Shown: positions 36,525 through 45,381 of the stretch, piece by piece | How positions within the stretch are numbered: the first letter of the stretch is position 1 | Layout: every line of letters begins with the position of its first letter | NCBI RefSeq assembly: GCF_002140915.1 | Contig: NZ_NGKU01000001.1 | Coordinates: 1,165,645-1,229,644 of the forward strand | Reading direction: 5' to 3' | From: Candidatus Enterococcus testudinis | GTDB lineage: Bacteria > Bacillota > Bacilli > Lactobacillales > Enterococcaceae | Length of the DNA stretch: 64,000 bases | The notes under the pieces: model-generated | Databases searched by the model: none | Told to the model about the DNA's origin: nothing | The model's input: only the letters and a program-made list of their open reading frames with translations | Translations under genes and position numbers: made by a program

Positions 36525-37303
36525 CCACCCAAACGTTGCCCAAACGCAGCGGTCTTTGGAAAAACGTCTTATGGCTAGCCATCTTTGTGATCGTTTTGTA
36601 TGTAAGTGGATCGATTTCTGGTGTAGATATGCCAAGCTTTTTTGGCAATATGGGCCAGATGAATGTGATTTTGAAAAAAATGGCCCGACCGGATTGGGCT
36701 TATGTTCCTATTATCGTTGAACCGATTTTGCAAACCATTCAAATGGCGATTGTTGGTACAACCTTTGGTGCCATCGTCGCTTTGCCGTTCTCATTGCTTG
36801 CTGCCCGCAATATCATGACCAATACTTTGATTAGCGGCGTGTTTCGATTTGTGCTGAATATTATCCGGACGATTCCAGATTTGATGATGGCTGCTTTGTT
36901 TGTGGCAGTTGTCGGCATTGGGCCAGTTGCAGGGGTCATCTCGATCTCCGTCTTTTCTTTTGGGATGATCACGAAATTGTTTTATGAATCAATTGAAACG
37001 ATTGATGAAGGCCCCATCGAAGCGATCACAGCTTCTGGCGGATCGAAATTCGATATCATCCGTTATGCGGTCATGCCGCAAGTGATGAGCCACTTTTTGA
37101 GCTATCTTTTATACGCTTTTGAAATCAACATTCGTGCGTCAACAATTCTTGGGTACATCGGTGCAGGTGGGATCGGTGTGTTCTTGCAACGTTCGTTGAG
37201 TCAATTTAGGTATGATCAAACGTCAGTTATCGTGTTAGTGATCTTTGCAGTCGTGTTAGTGATCGATACCATCAGTAATAGATTAAGGGAGCGATTATTA
37301 TGA
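36521..37303 (+). CDS. phnE: Phosphonate-type ABC transporter permease 1
   Basis: A 260-residue membrane permease with about six hydrophobic helices. The EAA loop that meets the ATPase reads [21 protein letters not shown], followed by [17 protein letters not shown], the conserved end of PhnE proteins. It overlaps both neighbours by four bases, so the operon is tightly coupled. Confidence 0.92.
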   Translation: MTTQTLPKRSGLWKNVLWLAIFVIVLYVSGSISGVDMPSFFGNMGQMNVILKKMARPDWAYVPIIVEPILQTIQMAIVGTTFGAIVALPFSLLAARNIMTNTLISGVFRFVLNIIRTIPDLMMAALFVAVVGIGPVAGVISISVFSFGMITKLFYESIETIDEGPIEAITASGGSKFDIIRYAVMPQVMSHFLSYLLYAFEINIRASTILGYIGAGGIGVFLQRSLSQFRYDQTSVIVLVIFAVVLVIDTISNRLRERLL

Positions 37304-38091
37304 TGTTACCTGCAGAACCAAAACAAAAGAAAGTCAAACTGTGGCTGCTTATTTTTGCCATTGTTGTCATGTATATTTGGGCTTTTTCCGGTATTCCTTT
37401 TAATGGCGTCAAAGACAATGCAGGCCAAATCATCGGCTCGATCTTTGATGGGTTGATTCATCCTGACTGGAGTTATGTTTATACCGGCGATGGCGAAGAT
37501 TTGATCAGTTTGATGATTCAAACGGTGGCGATTGCATTTGTCGGCACATTTATTTCATCAATTTTAAGTATCCCCTTTGCTTTTTGGGCAGCCCGTAGTA
37601 AAAATAGTCCGCGCTTTTTATCTGGTGTAGGTAAAGTGGTGTTGACTGCGATACGGACATTTCCTGAGATCGTGTTGGCGATTATGTTCATCAAAACAGT
37701 TGGCCCGGGTTCTTTTGCCGGTGTGCTGGCTGTCAGCGTACACTCAATCGGTATGTTGGCAAAATTGTATAGCGAAGCGATTGAAAATATGGATCAAGGC
37801 CCTTCAGAATCAGTGATTAGTGCTGGCGGGAACCGTTGGGATGTCTTGGGCTTTGCGACATTGCCGCAATTGATTCCGGAATTTTTGTCTTTCACATTGT
37901 ATCGTTTTGAATTGGCGGTGCGTTCTGCATCAATTCTAGGGATCGTTGGTGCTGGTGGTATCGGTACGCCGATGATCTTTGCCATTAATGCTCGTTCTTG
38001 GAATCGTGTTGGGATTATTTTGTTAGGAATCGTAGTTACCGTTACTGTGATCGACTTTATTTCAGGTCGTTTGCGTAAACGTTTGGTTTGA
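37300..38091 (+). CDS. phnE: Phosphonate-type ABC transporter permease 2
   Basis: A 263-residue permease related to the preceding one and forming a likely heterodimer with it. The EAA loop is ESVISAGGNRWDVLGFATLPQ and the end contains AVRSASILGIVGAGGIG. Start ATG 37300 overlaps the previous stop. A terminator follows. No C-P lyase, phosphonatase or phosphite dehydrogenase gene is next to it. Confidence 0.92.
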   Translation: MMLPAEPKQKKVKLWLLIFAIVVMYIWAFSGIPFNGVKDNAGQIIGSIFDGLIHPDWSYVYTGDGEDLISLMIQTVAIAFVGTFISSILSIPFAFWAARSKNSPRFLSGVGKVVLTAIRTFPEIVLAIMFIKTVGPGSFAGVLAVSVHSIGMLAKLYSEAIENMDQGPSESVISAGGNRWDVLGFATLPQLIPEFLSFTLYRFELAVRSASILGIVGAGGIGTPMIFAINARSWNRVGIILLGIVVTVTVIDFISGRLRKRLV

Positions 38092-38101
38092 TCCACAATG
38101 A

Positions 38102-38134
38102 AACAGCGCACTGATTTTGTCAGTGTGCTGTTTT
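38102..38134 (+). terminator. Terminator of the phn operon
   Basis: AACAGCGCACTGA (38102-38114) pairs with TCAGTGTGCTGTT (38120-38132), followed by a short T-run. Confidence 0.85.
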
Positions 38135-38212
38135 GCAGTGTCAAAAAGGACAAGTCGTGGCTGGGTTTGCTATACTGAATGTATGAAAAATGAATTCAGA
38201 GGAGGCTGTTTT

Positions 38213-39154
38213 ATGAAAGCATTATTGATTGTGAATCCTAGTGCTGGTGGTGAGCAAGCCAAGGAATATGAACAACAGGCCAAAGAGAAGTTGGCGATGT
38301 TTTTTGATGAGGTTGAAGTCAAACACACAAAAGAAGCAGGAGATGCCACGCAGTTTGCTTCTGAAGCAGTGGGTGTCTTCGACAGTGTTTTTGCGATGGG
38401 TGGTGATGGTACTGTGAATGAAGCCATCAGCGGCTTAGCACCTCATGACCATCGGCCAAACTTTGGTTTCTTTCCTTTGGGTACAGTCAATGATCTGGCG
38501 AGAGCATTGGCGATTCCTCTTGATCCGCAAGAAGCCATTGATACATTTGACATCGCCCATTCAAGACCTATCGATATTGGCCAAATCAATGATGAGTATT
38601 TCATGAATGTGGTCGCTATTGGCATGATTCCCGCTGCCATCAACAATGTTGAAGTGGAAGAGAAAACCAAATTGGGCAAAATGGCGTATTTTGTTTCTGG
38701 TTTGCGGGAAGTCCGCAAAAATGAAAGCCATCAGTTTGACGTTGCTTTAACAGCAGCGGATGAAACAAAACAGCTATCCATCGAAAGCAGTACTTTGATC
38801 ATCGGTTCCTCAAATAGCGTGGGCGGATTTGAATCGTTGTTGCCCAAAGCCAGCACCAAGGATGGCAAGTTACACTTGATTTATTTGAAGGACAGCAATT
38901 TATGGGAAACGATCAAGAGTATTCCGGAATTATTGAAAGGCGTGACGGAATCGAATGAAGTTTTAGGATATGAAACCTTTGAGAAAGCCGAGATTTCCCT
39001 AAAAGGGAATACTTCGATCGAGACCAATGTCGATGGAGATGCGGGTCCCGAATTGCCAGTGACTATTCAATTGCTACCGCAACACTTGACTGTTTATTGT
39101 GGTGAAGAAAAAAACGAAGAGACGCACAGCCTTCGTGCCGAAAAACAATCCTGA
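38213..39154 (+). CDS. YegS/DgkB-like lipid kinase
   Basis: A 313-residue member of the diacylglycerol kinase catalytic family. It begins KALLIVNPSAGG and has the nucleotide motif FAMGGDGTVNEAISGL and GFFPLGTVNDLARAL, as in YegS, BmrU and DgkB. ATG 38213 follows AGAGGAGG. Whether it is the essential undecaprenol-independent DgkB of lipid recycling or a YegS/BmrU-like paralogue cannot be told from sequence. A -10 box TATACT lies at 38171-38176. Confidence 0.88.
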   Translation: MKALLIVNPSAGGEQAKEYEQQAKEKLAMFFDEVEVKHTKEAGDATQFASEAVGVFDSVFAMGGDGTVNEAISGLAPHDHRPNFGFFPLGTVNDLARALAIPLDPQEAIDTFDIAHSRPIDIGQINDEYFMNVVAIGMIPAAINNVEVEEKTKLGKMAYFVSGLREVRKNESHQFDVALTAADETKQLSIESSTLIIGSSNSVGGFESLLPKASTKDGKLHLIYLKDSNLWETIKSIPELLKGVTESNEVLGYETFEKAEISLKGNTSIETNVDGDAGPELPVTIQLLPQHLTVYCGEEKNEETHSLRAEKQS

Positions 39155-39170
39155 AAGCGGATTGTTTTTT
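39141..39170 (+). terminator. Terminator of the lipid kinase gene
   Basis: AAAAACAATCC (39141-39151) pairs with GGATTGTTTTT (from 39159) and a T-run follows. The upstream arm overlaps the stop region of the gene. Confidence 0.85.
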
Positions 39171-39219
39171 TGGTTCAAAAAGAGTATACTGTTGGAAATT
39201 TAACGAAATGAGGGATCGT

Positions 39220-39765
39220 ATGCAGATACGATTTGCAACTACCGCGGATGCACCAGCAGTATTGGCTATTTATAGTCACTATGTGCTTCATACGCCAATC
39301 ACATTTGAAACGGATATCCCAACGATCGAGGCATTCAGCGAAAGGATTCGTTCTATCTCCAGCAGATACCCGTATCTTGTCGCGGAAGAATCAGGCCGCA
39401 TCTTGGGTTATGCCTATGCGACAGCATACAAAGAACGAGCTGCTTATGATTGGACGGTGGAAGTGACGGTCTATTTAGATCAGTCGACACAAGCGAAAGG
39501 GATCGGAACTGCACTGTACGATGCCCTAGAAAAGATACTGAAAGAACAGCATATAGTCAACTTAACCGCCTGTATCACCGGTGGCAATCAGCAAAGCGAA
39601 GGCTTCCATCATAAACGGGGCTATCAACGAGTAGCTGATTTTAAAAAAGTCGGTTATAAGTTTGGTCAATGGCACGATGTGATTTGGATGCAAAAAGAGC
39701 TGCAAACATTCAATGACGACGTTCCGCCTTTTCGACCAATCACTGAATTATCTGGACACCCATAG
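39220..39765 (+). CDS. GNAT acetyltransferase, phosphinothricin/methionine sulfone acetyltransferase-like
   Basis: A 181-residue acetyltransferase. IYSHYVLHTPITFETD and GYAYATAYKERAAYDWTVE near the middle match the PAT/Bar/MddA group, with the acetyl-CoA loop QAKGIGTALY and GFHHKRGYQRV toward the end. Such enzymes acetylate phosphinothricin or methionine sulfoximine-like compounds. ATG 39220 is supported by GAGGGATC; ATG 39208 is the alternative and has no site. It is a single-gene unit. Confidence 0.85.
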   Translation: MQIRFATTADAPAVLAIYSHYVLHTPITFETDIPTIEAFSERIRSISSRYPYLVAEESGRILGYAYATAYKERAAYDWTVEVTVYLDQSTQAKGIGTALYDALEKILKEQHIVNLTACITGGNQQSEGFHHKRGYQRVADFKKVGYKFGQWHDVIWMQKELQTFNDDVPPFRPITELSGHP

Positions 39766-39788
39766 CCATATGAGTGTCTTTTTTTTGT
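39755..39788 (+). terminator. Terminator of the second GNAT gene
   Basis: GACACCCAT pairs with ATGAGTGTC (one mismatch) and eight T's follow. The stem overlaps the stop codon. Confidence 0.8.
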
Positions 39789-39929
39789 GAAATGCTTTAT
39801 TCTTAGGCTATAATTGACGACTTTTTATGGGAAAAGCAAGCAAGGATCGTCTATTTTTTATAAAAAGTTGCTTTTTTGCGAAAAAATGATTACAGTATTC
39901 AAGTGGAAAAAAACGAGGAGGCGAAGCTG

Positions 39930-42752
39930 TTGGGGAAGCGAATCGAACGTATTTATCAATATATCGTTGAAAATACGATGAGCGGCTTAGGAGAAAAGAA
40001 AGGGTTGTCGACATCTGAGGTCGCTGATCATCTAGCGATTCAACGCAGCAATGCCAGTAAAGATTTGAATCAGCTAGTCAAAGAAGGCCGTGTTCAAAAA
40101 AGTGACAGTCGACCGGTGCGTTATTGGGCGAATGTCAGTGAGAAAGCGCCTGAAAATTATGTGCCGAGTTATATGGAAAATCGGCCTCCCAGAGAGAAAG
40201 CCCATCCGCAACGGGTCTCTGTGGTCAAAAGCAAGCGAGATATCTTCTCAACGATCATCGGTGCCAATGGCAGTATGAAGAACGCGGTCGAACAAGCCAA
40301 GGCAGCAATTTTGTATCCGCCAAAGGGATTGAATTGTTTGATCACTGGTCCGACCGGTTCTGGGAAGACCTACTTTGCCCATGCGATGTTTCAATTTGCC
40401 AAAACCAATCAAGTGATTGCGGACGAGAAAGAATTGATCGTCTTTAACTGTGCCGACTATGCCAATAACCCAGAGTTATTGATGAGTCATTTATTTGGTT
40501 ATGTCAAAGGCGCATTTACCGGTGCCGAGCAAGAGAAAATCGGGATCATTGATCAAGCCGATGAAAGCATGCTGTTTCTTGATGAAATTCATCGACTACC
40601 GCCAGAAGGGCAAGAAATGATCTTTTACTTTATGGATCATGGTACCTTCAGTCGACTAGGTGAAACCGGTAAAAATCATCAAGCCAATGTACGGATTGTC
40701 GGCGCAACGACAGAGGATCCAAATTCAACACTTTTGGATACTTTTACCCGACGGATCCCCATCAATATTCAATTGCCGTTTTTTGAGAAGCGACCTGCTT
40801 CCGAAAAAATCGAATTGGTTCGTGTATTGGTTGGCCAAGAAGCTACCCGTATCCAACGAAGCATCACGTTGACGGAAGATGTTGTCAAAGCGTTGATTGG
40901 CAGTGTGAGCTTTGGCAATATCGGTCAGTTGAAATCCAATGTCCAGCTTGTCTGCGCTAGAGGCTTTTTGAATCACATGCAAGCAGAGGAAATCGAAATC
41001 GAATTGATGGATCTGCCTGAAGGGATTCGTTCGGGATTGATCATCTTAGGCAATCGTCGGAACGAGCTGGCTGAATTATCCAAAACGTTGGCGCCGAAAA
41101 TCAGTGTCCAACCAAATGAAAATTTAAATGACATCCAGTCGGATGCCTATGAACTGCCTTATAATTTATACGACATTATTGGTGATAAAGCGGCATTGTT
41201 AAAGGCCGATGGCTTAGACCAAGAAGCCATCAATCACTTTATCTCGACGGATATCAATGTGCATTTGAAGTCGTTTTACAAAGACCATGGTTTTTCCTTT
41301 AATTCTGTCAACAAGCTTAGTGAGTTTGTCGATCAAAAAGTCATCACTGTTACAAACCAAATTTATGAAATGGTGCGCCAACGCTTGAAAGTCGATTTTC
41401 AACAAAACTTTATTTATGCAATGAGTTTGCACATCAGTTCTTTTTTGAAAAAAATCCATTTAGGTGAAGAACGTCAAACCAATGACAATATTCGTCAAAT
41501 GGTCGCCGATTATCCAGAAGAGTTTGAAGCCGCCAAAGAAGTACGGGCTTTTATTGGTGAAAGTTTTCGGGTAACGATCCCGGAAAGCGAGTCTTACTAT
41601 TTAGCCGTCTTGCTTGTTTCGTTGCGCACGACCCATTCTTCTGGGAAAATCGGCGTGGTGGTGGCAGCCCATGGCAATAGTACCGCTAGTAGTATGGTGC
41701 AAGTCGTCAAGCAGTTGTTGGAAGTCGATCAAGTGACTGCTGTTGATATGCCGTTGGATATGCCGCCGGCAGTTGCTTTGAAAAAAATCGTCGAAAGTGT
41801 CAAACAAGTCAACGATGGCAGCGGCGTGATGTTGTTAGTGGACATGGGGTCTTTAGCGACCTTTAATAGCGAGATTCAACGAGAAACAGGCGTCGTTGTA
41901 AGGACGGTAGACATGGTCACGACATCGATCGTATTGGAAACAGTCCGCAAAGCATCAGTTATTGGGACCGATATCGATCAATTGTACGATTCTTTACGCA
42001 AGTTTCGCGGCTATGGTGTTGTCATCAACGAAGAGTCTATCCTACCAAATCATCATCCGAAAGCCATTTTGGCTATCTGTGCTTCAGGAAAAGGTACAGC
42101 CCAGCGAATCAAAGAGTTGATCCAAAGTTCATTGTCCAAACGGCAAAACCAATCCGTCGAAGTCGTGACGCTGTCTGTTGCTGATCTGCGCTCTGAATTA
42201 GAAGGTATCCAACAGCGCTATCAATTGATTGCCTCTACAGGGATTGTTGATCCGCATATCGATGCACCATTTATTTCGTTGGAACGCTTTATTGATCAAG
42301 ATGTCGATCAATTGTTGGAAGATATCCTATTGGAGCAAGAATTGAGTTTTGATGACGAAGTTCAATTAGATGATCGACAATCAAAAGAAATTTGTATCGG
42401 CTATTTGGAAGAAAACTTTACCTATATCAATGCCAAAAAAGTGGTCGACCCATTGTGGCAGTTTAGCCAAGAGTTGATTCATGATCTGGAATTGAATGAT
42501 GCCAGACAAGGATTTCAAATCAATTTTGTCATGCATACTGCGGGGATGTTGGAACGAATCGTTTTGCGCCAACCCCTAACGATTTCCCCGGAAGAAACCC
42601 AAGAGATGTATGACAATCCGCAATATGAACAATTGCATGTGCACGTGCAGTCCTTTGCACGGTTGATGAACTTAGCCATTCCTGATTCGGAAGAATTCTA
42701 TTTGTTGGCACTTATAAAGAATCATCAAGAAAAAGAATTGTATTTAAAATAA
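39930..42752 (+). CDS. levR: Sigma-54-dependent PTS regulator LevR/MptR
   Basis: A 940-residue activator. An N-terminal helix-turn-helix (about 1-75) is followed by an AAA+ domain with Walker A GPTGSGKT near residue 140, the sigma-54 contact GAFTGA near 194 and Walker B LFLDEIHRLP, then a PRD domain, an EIIA-Man-like domain (VVVAAHGNSTASS), a EIIB-like segment (AICASGKGTAQ) and a second PRD. The PRD and EII domains let PTS phosphorylation switch activity. GAGGAGG lies eight bases before TTG 39930, which I take as start; the frame stays open upstream to 39876 without a site. It should control the PTS operon that follows. Confidence 0.93.
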   Translation: MGKRIERIYQYIVENTMSGLGEKKGLSTSEVADHLAIQRSNASKDLNQLVKEGRVQKSDSRPVRYWANVSEKAPENYVPSYMENRPPREKAHPQRVSVVKSKRDIFSTIIGANGSMKNAVEQAKAAILYPPKGLNCLITGPTGSGKTYFAHAMFQFAKTNQVIADEKELIVFNCADYANNPELLMSHLFGYVKGAFTGAEQEKIGIIDQADESMLFLDEIHRLPPEGQEMIFYFMDHGTFSRLGETGKNHQANVRIVGATTEDPNSTLLDTFTRRIPINIQLPFFEKRPASEKIELVRVLVGQEATRIQRSITLTEDVVKALIGSVSFGNIGQLKSNVQLVCARGFLNHMQAEEIEIELMDLPEGIRSGLIILGNRRNELAELSKTLAPKISVQPNENLNDIQSDAYELPYNLYDIIGDKAALLKADGLDQEAINHFISTDINVHLKSFYKDHGFSFNSVNKLSEFVDQKVITVTNQIYEMVRQRLKVDFQQNFIYAMSLHISSFLKKIHLGEERQTNDNIRQMVADYPEEFEAAKEVRAFIGESFRVTIPESESYYLAVLLVSLRTTHSSGKIGVVVAAHGNSTASSMVQVVKQLLEVDQVTAVDMPLDMPPAVALKKIVESVKQVNDGSGVMLLVDMGSLATFNSEIQRETGVVVRTVDMVTTSIVLETVRKASVIGTDIDQLYDSLRKFRGYGVVINEESILPNHHPKAILAICASGKGTAQRIKELIQSSLSKRQNQSVEVVTLSVADLRSELEGIQQRYQLIASTGIVDPHIDAPFISLERFIDQDVDQLLEDILLEQELSFDDEVQLDDRQSKEICIGYLEENFTYINAKKVVDPLWQFSQELIHDLELNDARQGFQINFVMHTAGMLERIVLRQPLTISPEETQEMYDNPQYEQLHVHVQSFARLMNLAIPDSEEFYLLALIKNHQEKELYLK

Positions 42753-42763
42753 AAAAGAATACA

Positions 42764-42814
42764 GATACACTAAAAAAGATACACTGAATCGCAGTGTATC
42801 TTTTTTAGTGTATC
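42764..42814. repeat. 23-bp perfect inverted repeat, candidate LevR enhancer and terminator
   Basis: Positions 42764-42786 and 42792-42814 form a perfect 23+23 inverted repeat with a five-base loop. Each arm carries two GATACACT units, so there are four copies with dyad symmetry. The distance from its edge to the -24 box is about 53 bases. It could be the upstream activating site for LevR and, because an arm holds a T-run, also the levR terminator. Confidence 0.75.
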
Positions 42815-42865
42815 TATACAAAGCTGGTTCTTAAGCTTTTCACAAGATTAGTGTATTGATAAAAG

Positions 42866-42882
42866 TTGGCACGCTTCTTGCT
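42866..42882 (+). promoter_or_regulatory. Sigma-54 promoter of the mannose-family PTS operon
   Basis: TTGGCACGCTTCTTGCT matches the -24/-12 consensus TGGCAC-N5-TTGC exactly, with GG at 42868-42869 and GC at 42880-42881. The first PTS gene begins 84 bases on. Confidence 0.93.
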
Positions 42883-42965
42883 TTTATATAAGTGGATACA
42901 GGAGGTGATCGAAAAAAAGGACGGATCCTCAAATTGTTCAGTGGATCGATGTAGGAGGTTTTGCA

Positions 42966-43466
42966 ATGGGAATGGATATACGTCTTGCCCGAATCGATGA
43001 TCGTCTGATTCATGGTCAAGTCGCCACAGCATGGTCGAAATTGACCGGTATCAACCGAATCATCGTGGTCAGTGATGAAGTAGCCAATGATCAACTGCGT
43101 AAATTTCTTTTGAAAGAAGCTGCACCGCCAGGAATCAAATCGAATGTCGTAACGGTAGCGAAAATGCTTGAGGTAGCACATAACACATTATTTAATACCC
43201 AAAAAGTCATGTTATTATTTACTAACCCTCAAGATGTCGTGACCCTCGTCAAAGGTGGGATTCCGATTCGCTCTGTGAATATAGGCGGGATGAGTTTTTC
43301 AATGGGAAAACGGATGATCACGAACTTTGTTTCTGTCAATGACCAAGATCTTGACGCTTTGCTTTATTTACAAGCGCAAGGCATTGAAGTCGAGATTCGC
43401 AAAGTTCCAGCTGATCGAAAAATATATTTGAAGGATATTTTGGAAAAGGAAGGTAGTCACTCTTAA
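42966..43466 (+). CDS. mptB: Mannose-family PTS EIIB, stand-alone
   Basis: A 166-residue EIIB domain protein of the mannose/fructose/sorbose family. The phosphorylated His is in IDDRLIHGQVATAW at residue 16. Its sequence closely resembles the IIB half of the next gene, so the operon carries two IIB domains. TAGGAGGT precedes ATG 42966. It is the first gene after the sigma-54 promoter. A regulatory task, such as signalling PTS state to LevR, is possible but not shown. Confidence 0.9.
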   Translation: MGMDIRLARIDDRLIHGQVATAWSKLTGINRIIVVSDEVANDQLRKFLLKEAAPPGIKSNVVTVAKMLEVAHNTLFNTQKVMLLFTNPQDVVTLVKGGIPIRSVNIGGMSFSMGKRMITNFVSVNDQDLDALLYLQAQGIEVEIRKVPADRKIYLKDILEKEGSHS

Positions 43467-43534
43467 TTTTTCGTCGTTGTTTTTTCTTTCATATTCGTGT
43501 CACAATTTTCAATTTTGAAATAGGAGGTAAAAAG

Positions 43535-44527
43535 ATGGTAGGAATTATCCTAGCAAGTCATGGAGAATTTGCAAACGGCATTTTGCAATCCGGTTCAATG
43601 ATTTTCGGCGAACAAGAAAATGTTAAAGCTGTAACATTGATGCCAAGTGAAGGACCAGATGACATCAAAGCAAAAATGCAAGAAGCAATCGCTACATTTG
43701 ACGACCAAGAAGAAGTACTTTTCTTAGTTGACTTATGGGGTGGCACACCATTCAACCAAGCCAACAGTTTGTTTGAAGACCACAAAGATACTTGGGCAAT
43801 CGTGGCAGGTATGAATTTACCAATGGTGATCGAAGCTTACGCATCACGTTTTTCAATGAATAAAGCGCATGAAATTGCTGCGCATATCGTTGAAACAGCC
43901 AAAGAAGGGGTCAAGGTCAAACCTGAAGCGCTAGAACCTGCAGAAGCTGCAGCACCAAAAGCGGTACAAGACGACCAACCAAAAGGATCACTTCCTCCTG
44001 GCACTGTTCTAGGTGACGGCAAAGTCAAAATCGTATTGGCACGTGTCGACTCTCGATTATTGCATGGTCAAGTGGCAACCGCTTGGACAAAATCAGTCAA
44101 TCCTTCACGGATCATCGTTGTATCTGATGCAGTTGCAAAAGATGATTTGCGCAAGAAATTGATTGAACAAGCAGCGCCTCCTGGCGTGAAAGCAAACGTG
44201 ATTCCGGTAGATAAAATGATTGAAGTTTCTAAAGACCCTCGTTTTGGGAATACAAAAGCTTTGCTATTGTTTGAAAATCCGGAAGATGTTCTTCGTGCAG
44301 TCGAAGGCGGCGTTGATATTCAAGAAGTCAATGTTGGTTCAATGGCGCACTCTGTCGGTAAAGTTGTTGTAAGTAAAGTATTGTCAATGGGAACTGAAGA
44401 TGTTGCTACATTTGAAGAACTTAAAAATCGCGGCATTAAATTCGATGTACGTAAAGTACCGAATGATTCACGCGACAACATGGACGAAATCTTACGCAAA
44501 GCAAAAAATGAGTTAGCAAACAAATAG
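43535..44527 (+). CDS. manL: Mannose-family PTS EIIAB
   Basis: A 330-residue fusion. The IIA domain (about 1-130) carries His9 in IILASHGEFA. An Ala/Pro-rich linker (about 131-160) leads to IIB with His177 in VDSRLLHGQVATAW. Phosphate passes from HPr to His9, to His177, to the sugar bound by EIIC/EIID. AGGAGGTAAAAAG precedes ATG 43535. Mannose, glucose and glucosamine are typical substrates of MptABCD systems; the exact sugar here is not certain. Confidence 0.94.
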   Translation: MVGIILASHGEFANGILQSGSMIFGEQENVKAVTLMPSEGPDDIKAKMQEAIATFDDQEEVLFLVDLWGGTPFNQANSLFEDHKDTWAIVAGMNLPMVIEAYASRFSMNKAHEIAAHIVETAKEGVKVKPEALEPAEAAAPKAVQDDQPKGSLPPGTVLGDGKVKIVLARVDSRLLHGQVATAWTKSVNPSRIIVVSDAVAKDDLRKKLIEQAAPPGVKANVIPVDKMIEVSKDPRFGNTKALLLFENPEDVLRAVEGGVDIQEVNVGSMAHSVGKVVVSKVLSMGTEDVATFEELKNRGIKFDVRKVPNDSRDNMDEILRKAKNELANK

Positions 44528-44557
44528 AATTGTATTCAACTAAATAGGAGGTCTATC

Positions 44558-45361
44558 ATGACTATTATATCTATGGTATTAGTAGTACTCGTTGCCTTTT
44601 TAGCTGGTATGGAAGGAATCTTGGATGAATTCCAATTCCACCAACCACTAGTAGCTTGTACATTGATCGGTTTAGTGACCGGTAACTTGGAAGCATGTAT
44701 TATCCTAGGTGGATCATTGCAAATGATCGCTTTGGGCTGGGCGAATATTGGTGCCGCTGTTGCACCGGATGCTGCATTGGCATCTGTGGCATCTGCAATT
44801 ATTTTGGTATTAGGCGGACAAGGCACAAATGGTGTTGATACAGCGATTGCTGTTGCGATTCCTTTGGCAGTAGCTGGTTTGTTCTTAACAATGATCGTTC
44901 GTACTTTGGCTGTGCCAATCGTTCACTTTATGGATGCTGCAGCTGAAGAAGGCAATATTCGTAAAATCGAAATGTGGCATATTGCTGCTGTTGCAATGCA
45001 AGGGGTACGTATCGCGATTCCTGCTGCAGCATTGTTAGCAATCCCTGCTGCCACAGTACAAACTTTCCTAGAATCTATGCCTGCATGGTTAACAGATGGT
45101 ATGGCTATCGGTGGTGGTATGGTCGTTGCCGTAGGTTATGCAATGGTTATCAACATGATGGCAACTCGCGAAGTATGGCCATTCTTCATTATTGGTTTTG
45201 TGATTGCGGCAATCTCTGAATTAACATTGATCGCAATCGGTGCATTGGCAGTAGCTATTGCATTGATCTACTTGAACGTAACCAAAATGGGTGGATCATC
45301 AAATGGAGGCGGCGGCGGAAACACTGGCGACCCTCTAGGCGATATCTTGAATGACTATTAG
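44558..45361 (+). CDS. manM: Mannose-family PTS EIIC
   Basis: A 267-residue integral membrane subunit. The N-terminal part VAFLAGMEGILDEFQFHQP and GLVTGNLEACIILGGSLQ are the conserved ManY/MptC segments, followed by several long hydrophobic helices. The end is a Gly-rich tail (GGGGGNTGDPLGDILNDY). TAGGAGGTCT precedes ATG 44558. In lactic acid bacteria and Listeria this subunit with EIID is the receptor for class IIa bacteriocins. Confidence 0.94.
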   Translation: MTIISMVLVVLVAFLAGMEGILDEFQFHQPLVACTLIGLVTGNLEACIILGGSLQMIALGWANIGAAVAPDAALASVASAIILVLGGQGTNGVDTAIAVAIPLAVAGLFLTMIVRTLAVPIVHFMDAAAEEGNIRKIEMWHIAAVAMQGVRIAIPAAALLAIPAATVQTFLESMPAWLTDGMAIGGGMVVAVGYAMVINMMATREVWPFFIIGFVIAAISELTLIAIGALAVAIALIYLNVTKMGGSSNGGGGGNTGDPLGDILNDY

Positions 45362-45381
45362 AATCGAAGGAGGAGAAAAAA

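Noticed and set aside
42764-42814. Insertion sequence ends
   Set aside because: The repeat arms are only five bases apart, with no transposase, and the place before a sigma-54 promoter gives a better explanation.
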